Of a stretch of DNA of 64,000 bases, positions 37,895 through 46,858 are shown one piece after another. Below the pieces are notes generated by a model. It saw only the letters and a program-made list of their open reading frames with translations. It was not told the origin of the DNA and ran no database searches. Every line of letters starts with the position of its first letter. Position 1 is the stretch's first letter. This DNA comes from Mycobacterium tilburgii (GTDB lineage: Bacteria > Actinomycetota > Actinomycetes > Mycobacteriales > Mycobacteriaceae), in contig NZ_LR655690.1 in assembly GCF_902168065.1 (NCBI RefSeq), positions 1 through 64,000 on the forward strand, in the 5' to 3' direction. A program made the translations under genes and the position numbers.

Positions 37895-38590
37895 TCAGCT
37901 CAAACCGAGTTCCCCCATCCGCCGGTCGTGCGTTTGCTGCATGCGCTCGAAAAACGCTCCGAGCGCGCCCAGCCCGCCCGCGCCGGATACCACCAGGTCG
38001 ACCAGCTCGTCGTGGTCGGCCAGCAGGTATTGCGCCTGGGTGATCGCCTCACCGAACAGCCGGCGGGCCCACAGCGCCAGCCGGCTGCGCTGTTTGCCGC
38101 TGGCGGTGACCGCGGCCCGGACCTCGGAAACGACGAACTGCGAGTGCCCGGTTTCCGACAACACCGCCCGCACCACGTCGGCGACCTCGTCGGGCAGGCT
38201 GTCGGCGATCTCGAGGTACAGATCGGCGGCCAGCGCGTCGCCGACGTAGGTCTTCACCAACGCTTCCAGCCAGGTGCTGGGCGTCGTCAGCCGGTGGTAG
38301 TTCTCCAGCACCGAGACGTACCTCGACATCGCGGCAACGACGTCGACACCGCGGCTTTCCAGCGCGTCGCGCAGCAGCTCGTAATGCATCATCTCGGCGG
38401 CCGCCATGCTCGCCATCGAGATACGTCCCTGCAGGTCAGAGGCCATGCAGGCCTCGTCGGTCAGCCGGTAAAAGGCGGCCACCTCGCCATAGGCGAGAAC
38501 TGCGAACAGTTCGTTGATGCCGGGGTGATCCGCGCTGATTCCGGGGGAAGGCGAATCGTCCACTTGGTCGGCAGAGGAGGCCGAAGTCAT
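37895..38590 (-). CDS. Ferritin-like fold protein (Rv3210c homologue)
   Basis: A 231-residue protein from ATG 38590 (MTSASSADQVDDSPSPG). Conserved segments are ELFAVLAYGEVAAFYRLTDE, then AAAEMMHYELLRDALESRGV, then FVVSEVRAAVTASGKQRSRL. The ExxH-type pair EMMHYE and an earlier glutamate suggest a diiron ferritin-like bundle, as in tRNA-hydroxylating MiaE-like proteins. Activity is not established in mycobacteria. It is convergent with the MmpS-like gene (4 bp apart) and divergent from rhlE. Confidence 0.85.
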   Translation of the reverse strand: MTSASSADQVDDSPSPGISADHPGINELFAVLAYGEVAAFYRLTDEACMASDLQGRISMASMAAAEMMHYELLRDALESRGVDVVAAMSRYVSVLENYHRLTTPSTWLEALVKTYVGDALAADLYLEIADSLPDEVADVVRAVLSETGHSQFVVSEVRAAVTASGKQRSRLALWARRLFGEAITQAQYLLADHDELVDLVVSGAGGLGALGAFFERMQQTHDRRMGELGLS

Positions 38591-38838
38591 GGCATCACTG
38601 TAGTCGGCGGACTGGGACAAGGATGGATCCGAGCTGTCGACCAGCTATTATAGAGATAGTATAGTAGTTGTATTTCTTTCTGCCGCTGCTATCGGCGAAA
38701 TGTGCGTGCACAGTTGGCCCGCCTTATTTGAAGCGGGGACCAGCGACTCGGCGACTAGGAAGTCGGAATTCGTGCGCGCGTGACCGCGACAGAAAACCGA
38801 CTCAATCGAATAGTCACCGAAAGGGACGTCACCCACGT

Positions 38839-40335
38839 ATGACTGCACTCACAAGCAAAACTGAACCCACTTTTGCCGAACTCAGTGTCCGCGACGAAAT
38901 CGTCCGGGCGCTGGCCGAAAAGGGCATCGAGCGCGCGTTCGCGATCCAGGAACTGACCCTGCCGGTGGCGCTGGCCGGCGACGACGTCATCGGCCAGGCC
39001 CGCACCGGGATGGGCAAGACCTTCGCCTTCGGCGTGCCGCTGCTGCAGCGGATCACCAACGGCGTCGGCGTGCGGCCGCTCAACGGCACACCGCGCGCCC
39101 TGGTCGTGGTGCCCACCCGGGAGCTCTGCCTGCAGGTCACCGAGGACCTGGCGACGGCCGCGAAATACCTGATCGCCGAGGAGGACCGTCGGCTGTCGGT
39201 GGTCTCCATCTACGGTGGACGCCCTTACGAACCGCAGATCGAGGCGCTGCGCGCCGGCGCCGACGTCGTGGTCGGCACGCCGGGCCGCTTGCTCGACCTG
39301 GCCCAGCAGGGCCACATGCAGCTCGGCGGGCTGTCGGTGCTGGTGCTCGACGAGGCCGACGAGATGCTCCACCTCGGCTTCTTGCCCGACACCGAGCGCA
39401 TACTGCGTCAGATTCCGGCCGACCGGCAGTCGATGCTGTTCTCGGCAACCATGCCGGATCCGATCATCACGCTGGCCCGCACGTTCATGGACCAGCCCAC
39501 CCACATCCGGGCCGAAGCGCCGCACTCGGCCGCCACCCACAACACCACCGAGCAGTTCGTCTACCGCGCCCACGCGCTGGACAAGGTGGAGTTGGTCAGC
39601 CGGGTGCTGCAGGCCGAGCGCCGCGGCGCGACGATGATCTTCACCCGCACCAAGCGCACCGCGCAGAAGGTGGCCGACGAACTGGCCGAGCGCGGGTTCA
39701 AGGTCGGCGCGGTGCACGGCGACCTGGGCCAGATCGCCCGGGAAAAGGCGCTCAAGGCGTTCCGGGCTGGCGACATCGACGTCCTGGTGGCCACCGACGT
39801 GGCCGCCCGCGGCATCGACATCGACGACATCACGCACGTGATCAACTACCAGATTCCCGAGGACGAGCAGGCCTACGTGCACCGGATCGGCCGCACCGGC
39901 CGCGCCGGGAAAACCGGTATCGCCGTGACCCTGGTGGATTGGGACGAACTGCCCCGGTGGGCTGCTATCGACAAGGCGCTGAACCTGGGCTCCCCCGACC
40001 CGGCCGAGACGTACTCCAGTTCGCCGCATCTCTACGCCGAGTTGGGCATTCCCGCCGACGCCCGCGGCATGATCGGCGCGCCCCGCAAGTCGCCGGTCAA
40101 ACGGCGCGAAACGGAACAGCGCACCTCAACGTCCGAGCGTCCCGCACGGACCCGCTCCGGGACTCGCCGACGGCGCACCCGCGACGGCCAGCCGGTGACC
40201 GGTCACCCGGACGGCGCCAACGGCCCGACCGGCGACGGCGGAGCGGATGATGGCGGGGCCACCGCTAGGACGTCCAGAGCTGTCGCCGCCGTCGCCGCAA
40301 GTCCGCAGAAGCCGGCACGCAAGCCAACTGACTGA
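38839..40335 (+). CDS. rhlE: DEAD-box RNA helicase RhlE
   Basis: A 498-residue protein from ATG 38839 (MTALTSKTEPTFAELSVRDE). All helicase motifs are present: the Q motif around ERAFAIQELTLPVAL, motif I ARTGMGKTFAF, motif Ia VVVPTRELCLQV, motif II VLDEADEML, motif III FSATMP, motif V VATDVAARGIDI and motif VI HRIGRTGRAG. The basic, low-complexity C-terminal tail (RSGTRRRRTRDGQPVTGHPD) is typical for RNA binding. RhlE acts in RNA remodelling and decay, and in mycobacteria it is linked to the degradosome. The 200 bp upstream are AT-rich with no other gene, consistent with a long, cold-responsive 5' leader. Confidence 0.95.
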   Translation: MTALTSKTEPTFAELSVRDEIVRALAEKGIERAFAIQELTLPVALAGDDVIGQARTGMGKTFAFGVPLLQRITNGVGVRPLNGTPRALVVVPTRELCLQVTEDLATAAKYLIAEEDRRLSVVSIYGGRPYEPQIEALRAGADVVVGTPGRLLDLAQQGHMQLGGLSVLVLDEADEMLHLGFLPDTERILRQIPADRQSMLFSATMPDPIITLARTFMDQPTHIRAEAPHSAATHNTTEQFVYRAHALDKVELVSRVLQAERRGATMIFTRTKRTAQKVADELAERGFKVGAVHGDLGQIAREKALKAFRAGDIDVLVATDVAARGIDIDDITHVINYQIPEDEQAYVHRIGRTGRAGKTGIAVTLVDWDELPRWAAIDKALNLGSPDPAETYSSSPHLYAELGIPADARGMIGAPRKSPVKRRETEQRTSTSERPARTRSGTRRRRTRDGQPVTGHPDGANGPTGDGGADDGGATARTSRAVAAVAASPQKPARKPTD

Positions 40336-40346
40336 CGGCCCTAGTC

Positions 40347-41567
40347 ATGGTCAAACCCGAACGCCGCACCAAGGGCGATCTGTTGGCCGCTGCGGCGATT
40401 GTAGTGGTGGTGGCGGTCACCGCGTCGCTGATCTGGTGGACCAGCGACGCGCGGGCGACGATCAGCCGGCCCGCCGCAACACCCGCGCCCAACCCCAGCC
40501 AGGCCCGCGAGGTGCCGCGCAACCTCAAGCAGTTGTGGACCGCAGCCAGTCCCGCCAGCATGACGCCGGTAATCGTGGGCGGCACGGTCGTCACCGCCGC
40601 GGGCCGGGAGGTGACGGGACGCGATCCCGGCAACGGCCAAACACGCTGGAGCTACGCGCGTGACACCGATCTGTGCGGCCTGTCCTGGGTGTACCACTAC
40701 GCCGTAGCGGTCTACCGCGACGACCGCGGCTGCGGACAGGTCAGCACCATCGACGGGTCCACCGGCCGCCGCGGCCCCGCCCGCAGCAGCTACGCCGACC
40801 CGCACGTGCAGCTGTCGTCGGACGGCACAACGGTGCTGTCGGTCGGCGACACCCGTTTGGAGCTGTGGCGCTCGGACATGGTCCGGATGCTGGCCTACGG
40901 CGAGACCGACGCCCGGGTGAAGCCGTCGGCGCGCGGGCTGCACTCCGGCTGCACGCTGCACTCGGGGGCGGCCAGCTCACTGGCCGTGTCCGTGCTGGAG
41001 ACCTGCGCCAACCAGGCCGACCTGCGGCTGGCGCTGCTGCGACCGGGCAAGGAGGACGACGAACCCCAGCAACATCTCGTCGCCGAGCCCGGGCTGGGCC
41101 CGAACTCCGGGGCCCGAGTGCTGACCGTCTGGCAAAGCAACACGGCCGTCTACCTGCCCGGCGTGGCCGGCACGCAGCCACGGGTCGAGGTGATCGATGA
41201 AACGGGCACCACCGTGGGAAGCACGCTGCTACCCAAGGTGCCGTCGAATACGGCGGTGTCGCAGGCCGGCAACCTGGTGACGTGGTGGACCGGTGATTCC
41301 GTGTTGGTCTTCGACGCCAGCAGCCTGACCCTGCGCTACACGATCGCCGCGGGGCCGCAGACCGTTCCGCTCGGGCCCGGCGCCATGATGGCGGGCAAGC
41401 TGTTGATCCCAGTCACCGGCGCGATCGGGATCTACGACCCCGTCACCGGGGCCGGCGAGCGCTACATCCCGGTGCACCGAGCGCCGAGCGACCGCCCGGT
41501 GGTGCCGGCCGTGTTGGGCTCGCGAATGTTCGAGCAGCGGGGCGACACTGTGGTGGCGCTGGGCTGA
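40347..41567 (+). CDS. Membrane-anchored beta-propeller-like protein (Rv3212 homologue)
   Basis: A 406-residue protein from ATG 40347, 11 bp after rhlE. It has one N-terminal transmembrane helix (DLLAAAAIVVVVAVTASLIW). A large extracytoplasmic domain with PQQ-like propeller repeats follows (TAAGREVTGRDPGNGQTRWS, TVLSVGDTRLELW and AIGIYDPVTGAGERYIPVH). Cysteines in TDLCGLSW, RGCGQV, HSGCTLH and ETCANQ may form disulfides. Function is unknown; a link to SigM-related envelope control has been discussed for homologues. Intact. Confidence 0.88.
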   Translation: MVKPERRTKGDLLAAAAIVVVVAVTASLIWWTSDARATISRPAATPAPNPSQAREVPRNLKQLWTAASPASMTPVIVGGTVVTAAGREVTGRDPGNGQTRWSYARDTDLCGLSWVYHYAVAVYRDDRGCGQVSTIDGSTGRRGPARSSYADPHVQLSSDGTTVLSVGDTRLELWRSDMVRMLAYGETDARVKPSARGLHSGCTLHSGAASSLAVSVLETCANQADLRLALLRPGKEDDEPQQHLVAEPGLGPNSGARVLTVWQSNTAVYLPGVAGTQPRVEVIDETGTTVGSTLLPKVPSNTAVSQAGNLVTWWTGDSVLVFDASSLTLRYTIAAGPQTVPLGPGAMMAGKLLIPVTGAIGIYDPVTGAGERYIPVHRAPSDRPVVPAVLGSRMFEQRGDTVVALG

Positions 41568-41704
41568 CGCGCGCCACCCAGCGGCGTTCAGTGTGCGCCC
41601 GAGGCGGCGACACACCGGGCCGTCGTGCCGTGGCTGCACATCGAAAGCCGCCAGTGCACATCGCGGGCCCGCCCCGCGGACGCTGCGGCGCGCTCTCGCA
41701 CGAC

Positions 41705-42505
41705 TCAGGCGTCGACCGCGAATGTCGGCAGCGGTTTGCCGGTCTTCCAGTGCTTGATCAACGCCTGCGCCAAGTCCGAATACGCCACCGCCCCCTTGTT
41801 CTTGCGCCCGGACATAACCGACGAGCCCGACGCGCTGGCCTCGGCGAAGCGCACGGTGCGCGGGATTGGCGGCGCCAGCACCGGCAAGTTATAGCGGTCC
41901 GCGACGTCGAGCAGCACATCGCGGGTGTGGGTGGTGCGCGAGTCGTACAGCGTCGGCAGCGCACCCAGCAGCCGCAGCCCCGGGTTGGTGATCTGCTGGA
42001 CGTCGGCGACGGTGCACAGGAACTGCCCGACGCCGCGATGCGCCAGCGTCTCGCACTGCAGCGGCACGATCACCTCGTCGGCGGCCGTCAAACCGTTGAG
42101 GGTGAGCACGCCCAGCGACGGCGGGCAGTCGATGACAACCACGTCGAATTGATCGGCGACTTTCGCCAATGCCCGTTTGAGCGCATATTCGCGGCCGGCC
42201 CGCATCAGCAGCATCGCCTCCGCGCCCGCCAAGTCAATGTTGGCCGGCAGCAGCGTCATTCCCTCCACCGTGGTGACCAGCGCGGCGCTCGGCTCGAGCT
42301 CGCCGAACAGCACCTCGTGCACTGACGCCGGCAGCTTGTCGGGATAGTGTCCTAGCGAGAACGTCAGACAGCCCTGCGGGTCGAGATCCACGAGCAACAC
42401 CCGATGGCCGCTTTCCGTCAGCGCCGCGCCCAGCGAGGCGACCGTCGTCGTCTTGGCCACGCCGCCCTTCTGGTTGGCCACCGCCAATACTCGCGTCTCA
42501 GCCAT
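41705..42505 (-). CDS. ParA/Soj-family ATPase (Rv3213c homologue)
   Basis: A 266-residue protein from ATG 42505 (MAETRVLAVANQKGGVAKTT). The deviant Walker A KGGVAKTT, Walker A' VLLVDLDPQGCLTFSLG and Walker B VVVIDCPPSLGVLTLNGL are complete. The upstream in-frame GTG at 42550 adds an unrelated basic stretch. It belongs to the orphan ParA group with no ParB partner nearby. Such ATPases position cellular cargo or polar complexes rather than chromosomes. It is divergent from gpm2. Confidence 0.92.
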   Translation of the reverse strand: MAETRVLAVANQKGGVAKTTTVASLGAALTESGHRVLLVDLDPQGCLTFSLGHYPDKLPASVHEVLFGELEPSAALVTTVEGMTLLPANIDLAGAEAMLLMRAGREYALKRALAKVADQFDVVVIDCPPSLGVLTLNGLTAADEVIVPLQCETLAHRGVGQFLCTVADVQQITNPGLRLLGALPTLYDSRTTHTRDVLLDVADRYNLPVLAPPIPRTVRFAEASASGSSVMSGRKNKGAVAYSDLAQALIKHWKTGKPLPTFAVDA

Positions 42506-42631
42506 TAGCGCCGCTCCTCCTCGCTTGGCTCTGGATCGTCGTCGGCGCACTCACCCTTGCTCATCCTGGCATGTTCGGTGCCGGGTAGCTAAGTACAGAG
42601 GGGCGGCAAGTCTCGGGCAGAATCACTCGAT

Positions 42632-43243
42632 ATGGGCTTACACGACCACCGACTGGTCCTGCTCCGTCATGGTGAAACCGCATGGTCCAAATCGGGCCAG
42701 CACACCGGTCGGACGGACCTCGAGCTCACCGACGCCGGCCGCGTGCAAGTCGAACTGGCCGGGCGCGTGTTGCGTGGACTCAATCTCGCCGACCCGCTGG
42801 TGATCAGCAGTACCCGCTTCCGTGCCTTGACCACCGCCAAATTGGCCGACCTCACCGTCGACGAGGTGTCGGAGCTGCTCGCCGCATGGGATTACGGCTC
42901 CTACGAAGGATTGACCGCCGCGCAGATCCACAAGCGGGTTCCCGACTGGCTGGTATGGACGCATGGATGTCCCGGCGGAGAGAGCGTGGCGCAGGTCAGT
43001 GACCACGCCGATCGGGTCGTCGCGATCGCGCTGGAGCACATGAACGGGCGCGACGTGGTGTTCGTCGGGCACAGCCACTTCTCCCGGTCGATCATCACCC
43101 GTTGGATTGAACAACCGCTCGTCAACGGCAGCCGCTTCTGGATGCTCGCCGGCTCGATCGCGTTCTGCGGTTTCGAACACGGCGTGCGGCAGCTAGCCGC
43201 GCTCGGATTGACCAGCCAGCCACAAGCGATCGCACCCGGGTGA
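42632..43243 (+). CDS. gpm2: Histidine phosphatase family acid phosphatase (Gpm2, Rv3214 homologue)
   Basis: A 203-residue protein with the catalytic LLRHGETAWSKSGQHTGRTD motif and the second histidine in VVFVGHSHFSRSI. The conserved arginine follows in ISSTRFRAL, and GCPGGESVAQVSDHADRV is typical. Although annotated gpm2 (phosphoglycerate mutase) in M. tuberculosis, the characterised enzyme is an acid phosphatase. Its stop overlaps the entC start (GTGA), indicating translational coupling. ATG 42632 is the only sensible start. Confidence 0.93.
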   Translation: MGLHDHRLVLLRHGETAWSKSGQHTGRTDLELTDAGRVQVELAGRVLRGLNLADPLVISSTRFRALTTAKLADLTVDEVSELLAAWDYGSYEGLTAAQIHKRVPDWLVWTHGCPGGESVAQVSDHADRVVAIALEHMNGRDVVFVGHSHFSRSIITRWIEQPLVNGSRFWMLAGSIAFCGFEHGVRQLAALGLTSQPQAIAPG

Positions 43244-44337
43244 GCCTCGAACCGCCGTTCGCGCTGTGTGGCCCGCGCGGCACCTTGATCGGCGAAGGGG
43301 CGCGGGCGCGCTACGCCGACATCACCGCCGCACAGGCCGCATTGTCCTCCGACGACGCGCCAATAGTGTTGGGCGCCTTGCCTTTCGACGTAGATATGCC
43401 CGCAGCCCTGATGGTGCCGGAAACCGTGCACCGCGGCGATACACCGCCCGACTGGCCCACGGTCCCACTGCCCCCCGTGCACATCGCGGCCGCCATGCCG
43501 CCGCCGGCGGACTACCGCGCCCGGATCAGCCGGGCCCGCGACGAGCTGAACGCCCCGGACACCGCACTGAGCAAAGTGGTGCTAGCACGCGCGTTGCGGC
43601 TGAGGGCCGACGCGGCGCTGGACGCCCGCGCCATCCTGCGCCGGCTGGTCGCCAATGATCCGGCAGCCTACGGATATCTGGTCGACTTGAGTTCTGCCGG
43701 AACGGATTACGCGGGAACCGCGCTGGTGGGTGCCAGCCCGGAACTCTTGGTCGCACGCGTCGGCGATCGGGTGATGTGCCAGCCGTTCGCGGGGTCGGCG
43801 CCGCGGGCGACGGATCCCGAACGCGACGCCGCCAACGGCGCCGCGCTGGCCGCCTCCGCCAAGGACCGCCACGAACATCAGCTGGTGATCGACACGATGC
43901 GCACCGCGCTGGCCCCGTTGTGCGACGACCTGACCATCGCGGACCAGCCGGAGCTGATCCGCACCGCAGCGGTCTGGCATCTGTGCACCACGATCAGCGG
44001 TCGGCTGCGTGACACCTCAACCACCGCAATCGATCTCGCGTTGGCACTGCATCCGACCCCGGCCGTCGGCGGAGTACCGACGAAGGCGGCATCGGAGCTC
44101 ATCGCCGAGCTGGAGGGCGATCGCGGCTTCTACGCCGGGGCGGTGGGCTGGTGTGACGCCGCGGGCGACGGCTATTGGGTGGTGTCCATCCGCTGTGCGC
44201 AGCTGTCGGCGGATCGCCGCACCGCCACGGCTCGCGCCGGCGGCGGCATTGTCGCGGAATCGGATCCCGACGACGAAGTAACGGAAACCACAAACAAATT
44301 CGCGACGATACTAACCGCGTTAGGAGTTGAGCAGTGA
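43240..44337 (+). CDS. entC: Isochorismate synthase EntC
   Basis: A 365-residue chorismate-binding enzyme from GTG 43240. Typical segments are ALSKVVLARALRLRADAAL, then ALVGASPELLVARVGDRVMC, then HEHQLVIDTMRTALAPLCDD, LHPTPAVGGVPTKAASELIA and DRGFYAGAVGWCDAAGDGYW. The enzyme converts chorismate to isochorismate with magnesium. In mycobacteria this feeds menaquinone synthesis and possibly salicylate-derived siderophores. It overlaps gpm2 upstream and the acetyltransferase remnant downstream, forming a former three-gene operon. Intact. Confidence 0.93.
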   Translation: MSLEPPFALCGPRGTLIGEGARARYADITAAQAALSSDDAPIVLGALPFDVDMPAALMVPETVHRGDTPPDWPTVPLPPVHIAAAMPPPADYRARISRARDELNAPDTALSKVVLARALRLRADAALDARAILRRLVANDPAAYGYLVDLSSAGTDYAGTALVGASPELLVARVGDRVMCQPFAGSAPRATDPERDAANGAALAASAKDRHEHQLVIDTMRTALAPLCDDLTIADQPELIRTAAVWHLCTTISGRLRDTSTTAIDLALALHPTPAVGGVPTKAASELIAELEGDRGFYAGAVGWCDAAGDGYWVVSIRCAQLSADRRTATARAGGGIVAESDPDDEVTETTNKFATILTALGVEQ

Positions 44338-44814
44338 GCGACGTCATCCGCCGCGCCACGCCCGCGGACGCCGCCGACATCACCGAGATTATTCACGCGC
44401 TGGACCGAATTCGAACACGTTGCCGAACACTGCACCGTCACCGAAAAGCAGATCAGCACAGCACTTTTCGGAGACACCCCGATCGCGTACGCGCACGTGG
44501 CTGAGGTCGGCGGCGTTCGCGGCGATGGCGCTGTGGTTCATCCATTCCTCCACCTGGGACGGCGTCGGAAGTATCTACCTCGAGGACCTGTCCGTACGCA
44601 GCGAATTCGTCGTCGCGGGCTGGCCCGCCGCCTGCTCGCGGCCCCGGCCGGTGAATGCGTCGACAACGGCTACACGCGGCTGTCCTGGGCGGTGCTCAAC
44701 TGGAACGTCGAAGCGATCGCACTCTGCGACGGGGTCGGTGCACAACCGCAGAACGAGTGGACCACCTACCGACTTTCCGGGTCGTCGCTTGCCGAGCTGG
44801 CCGGGCCCCGCTGA
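44334..44814 (+). pseudogene. GNAT-family N-acetyltransferase, frameshifted (Rv3216 homologue)
   Basis: The start VSDVIRRATPADAADITEII is in one frame. It is followed in a second by FEHVAEHCTVTEKQISTALF and GDTPIAYAHVAEVGG, in a third by AAMALWFIHSSTWDGVGSIY and LEDLSVRSEF, and finally by RRGLARRLLAAPAGECVDNG then YTRLSWAVLNWNVEAIALCD to the stop at 44814. The acetyl-CoA binding RRxGLA-type loop is legible but three frameshifts break the gene. The start overlaps the entC stop (GTGA). M. tuberculosis Rv3216 is intact at this place. Confidence 0.9.
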
Positions 44815-45212
44815 TCACCGGCGGCCCAGCGCAGCGCCGCCGGACTGAACAGCAACGCCAGCACCGTCAGCGCCAGCACAGCAACGGGGATGCCGAATGC
44901 CGGCCGATGTGAACCGACGGCGAGATACCAGGCCACCGGCAACAGCAGCAGCTGGATGAACACGGCAAGCCCGCGGCCCCAGCGCCGGCCGACCACCAAT
45001 GCGCGGCCGGCGGCCAGCACCACACCGCCGATCAGCAGGAACCAGACCGCGGTGCCCAGGCCGTTGACGATGCGCTGGTCGGCGCCCGCAACCGCCCGCA
45101 CCACCAGCACCGCGGCCATCACCAGTGCCGCCAGCCCCTGGGTCGCGACGATTAACCCCGCGCCGCGGACGGCGGACGGCGGTACGGTCGGGCTGCTGGG
45201 GACGCGGTTCAC
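44766..45212 (-). CDS. Four-helix membrane protein (Rv3217c homologue)
   Basis: A 148-residue protein from GTG 45212 (VNRVPSSPTVPPSAVRGAGL). Four hydrophobic segments are seen: VATQGLAALVMAAVLVVRAV, TAVWFLLIGGVVLAAGRALV, LAVFIQLLLLPVAWYLAVG and FGIPVAVLALTVLALLFSP. Function is unknown. Its 3' end runs 49 bp into the antisense side of the acetyltransferase remnant, so the last residues may be longer than in relatives. Intact. Confidence 0.8.
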   Translation of the reverse strand: MNRVPSSPTVPPSAVRGAGLIVATQGLAALVMAAVLVVRAVAGADQRIVNGLGTAVWFLLIGGVVLAAGRALVVGRRWGRGLAVFIQLLLLPVAWYLAVGSHRPAFGIPVAVLALTVLALLFSPAALRWAAGDQRGPASSASDDPESR

Positions 45213-45302
45213 AGCGTCAGCGTAGTCACGCCGGCACTCGGCGCCGCGGACCGCCGGTTCCCCACAGCAGGGCCATAACCGTGCCGCATAAGCTCGTGCC
45301 TC

Positions 45303-46269
45303 ATGCGAGCCGTGCTGATCGTGAACCCCGCAGCAACGTCTATCACATCGGCCGGCCGCGACCTGCTGGCACATGCACTCAATAGCCGCCTGCAGCTCAC
45401 CGTCGAGCACACCAACCACCACGGCCACGGGACCGAACTGGGTCGGGCCGCCGTCGAGGACGGCGTGGACCTGGTCGTCGTGCACGGCGGGGACGGCACG
45501 GTCAGCGGGGTCGTCAACGGTTTGCTGGGCCGCCCGGGCTCACCCCGGCCCGCGCACCTGCCCGCCGTCGCGGTGGTTCCCGGCGGATCGGCGAACGTCT
45601 TGGCGCGATCACTTGGCATCTCCCGCGATCCGGTCGCTGCCACCAATCAGCTGATTCAGCTGATCGACGACTACCGCCGGCACCAGACCTGGCGCCGCAT
45701 CAGCCTGATCGACTGCGGCAAGCAATGGGCGGTGATTAACGCGGGCATGGGCGTCGACGCCGAGGTGGTGGCCGCGGTGGAGGCGCAGCGCAACATAGGG
45801 TGTCAAGGTGACGCCGTTGCGGTATTGGCGGGTGGCGGTGCCGATCACGGTGGGTTACAGCCACCGCGCCCCCAATATGACAGTCGAGCTGCCCGGCCGC
45901 GATCCCGTGTCGGGCGTGCAATTCGCTTGGGTTTCCAACACTACGCCGTGGACCTACAGCAACAGCCGTCCCATGGTCACCAACCCGTGCTGCAGCTTCG
46001 AGTCGGGCCTGGGCGTGTTCGCGGTCACCAGCATGAAGGTGATTCCGACGCTAGGATTATTGCGACAGATTCTCGCCAAGAACCCCGAACCGGAAGCCAA
46101 ACAACTCGTCCGCGACGACAATGCGGCCTGCCTGCGGATCACCTGCGCCGACGGGCCGGTCGCAAGTCAGTACGACGGGGAGTATCTGGGGCGACGGGAG
46201 TCCATGACGTTCCGAGCGGTGCGCGAGGTGCTGCCCGTCGCCGCGCCGCAGGCGCATAAATGTGCCTGA
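45303..46269 (+). pseudogene. Diacylglycerol-kinase-like lipid kinase with one frameshift (Rv3218 homologue)
   Basis: From ATG 45303 the catalytic domain is normal: MRAVLIVNPAATSITSAGRD, the VVHGGDGTVSGVVNGLLG nucleotide motif, PAVAVVPGGSANVLARSLGI and VINAGMGVDAEVVAAVEAQR. After NIGCQGD the frame is wrong. The conserved rest (VTPLRYWRVAVPITVGYSHR, then SNTTPWTYSNSRPMVTNPCC, then DGEYLGRRESMTF) lies in the next frame and ends at 46269. One extra base near 45800 explains it. The family phosphorylates lipids such as diacylglycerol. With a single indel, sequencing error must be considered. Confidence 0.8.
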
Positions 46270-46363
46270 ACTGCGAAAATTCCGAGAAATTCGGTTGTCC
46301 AAACGGCGGCGAACGCCGCGAGTATAGTACAATGACTTAAGGGTCGGACACCGCCGTAACCAA

Positions 46364-46379
46364 AGTGAGATACCCCACG
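46364..46379. promoter_or_regulatory. CRP (Rv3676-type) binding site upstream of whiB1
   Basis: AGTGAGATACCCCACG fits the mycobacterial CRP consensus TGTGA-N6-TCACA in both half-sites apart from two changes. Its centre lies about 59 bp before a start point predicted from TTGACA at 46395-46400. This matches the published position of CRP control at the M. tuberculosis whiB1 promoter. Confidence 0.7.
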
Positions 46380-46394
46380 ATCGAACTGATACTA

Positions 46395-46423
46395 TTGACA
46401 TCTGTTGTGCCCGTGAAACAATT
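46395..46423 (+). promoter_or_regulatory. Candidate whiB1 core promoter
   Basis: TTGACA at 46395-46400 is followed after 17 bp by ACAATT at 46418-46423, so transcription could start near 46431. This leaves a leader of over 100 nt before whiB1. The -10 match is moderate. Confidence 0.4.
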
Positions 46424-46544
46424 GAAAGGTTGCATGCAGAGATTTGGCGGGGTGCCCGACGGACCCTTACTCATGCAAGCGTTAAAGAGCCGACTAAATA
46501 ACGCGAGTGCGCGCTGCTGCGCACATAGTAAGGAGTAACTACTT

Positions 46545-46799
46545 ATGGATTGGCGCCACAAGGCGGTCTGTCGCGACGAAGACCCGGAGCTGTTCTTCCC
46601 AGTAGGGAACAGTGGTCCGGCACTCGCGCAGATCGCTGACGCGAAACTAGTCTGCAATCGGTGCCCTGTGACCACAGAGTGCCTTGGCTGGGCGCTGAAC
46701 ACGGGTCAGGACTCGGGCGTGTGGGGCGGTATGAGCGAAGACGAGCGGCGCGCGCTGAAGCGCCGCAATGCCCGGACGAAGGCACGCAGCGGAGTCTGA
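46545..46799 (+). CDS. whiB1: WhiB1 Fe-S transcription factor
   Basis: An 84-residue Wbl protein with the four cluster cysteines C9, C37, C40 and C46 (AVCRDEDPELFF, then LVCNRCPVTTECLGWALNTG). It has the G[VI]WGG turn in SGVWGGMSEDERRALKRRN and a basic C-terminus. AAGGAG ends ten bases before the ATG. WhiB1 is an essential nitric-oxide-sensitive regulator that binds SigA. It is fully intact, in contrast to whiB7 in this same window. Upstream DNA carries a CRP site. Confidence 0.97.
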   Translation: MDWRHKAVCRDEDPELFFPVGNSGPALAQIADAKLVCNRCPVTTECLGWALNTGQDSGVWGGMSEDERRALKRRNARTKARSGV

Positions 46800-46858
46800 C
46801 ACAGTCTCTGACAGCGCGGCCCTGGCAGATGCCGGGGCCGCGCTGTTGCGTGTGGCTT

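Noticed and set aside
44497..44814. Independent small gene in the acetyltransferase region
   Set aside because: It is the last in-frame part of the broken GNAT gene; its first half is out-of-frame sequence.
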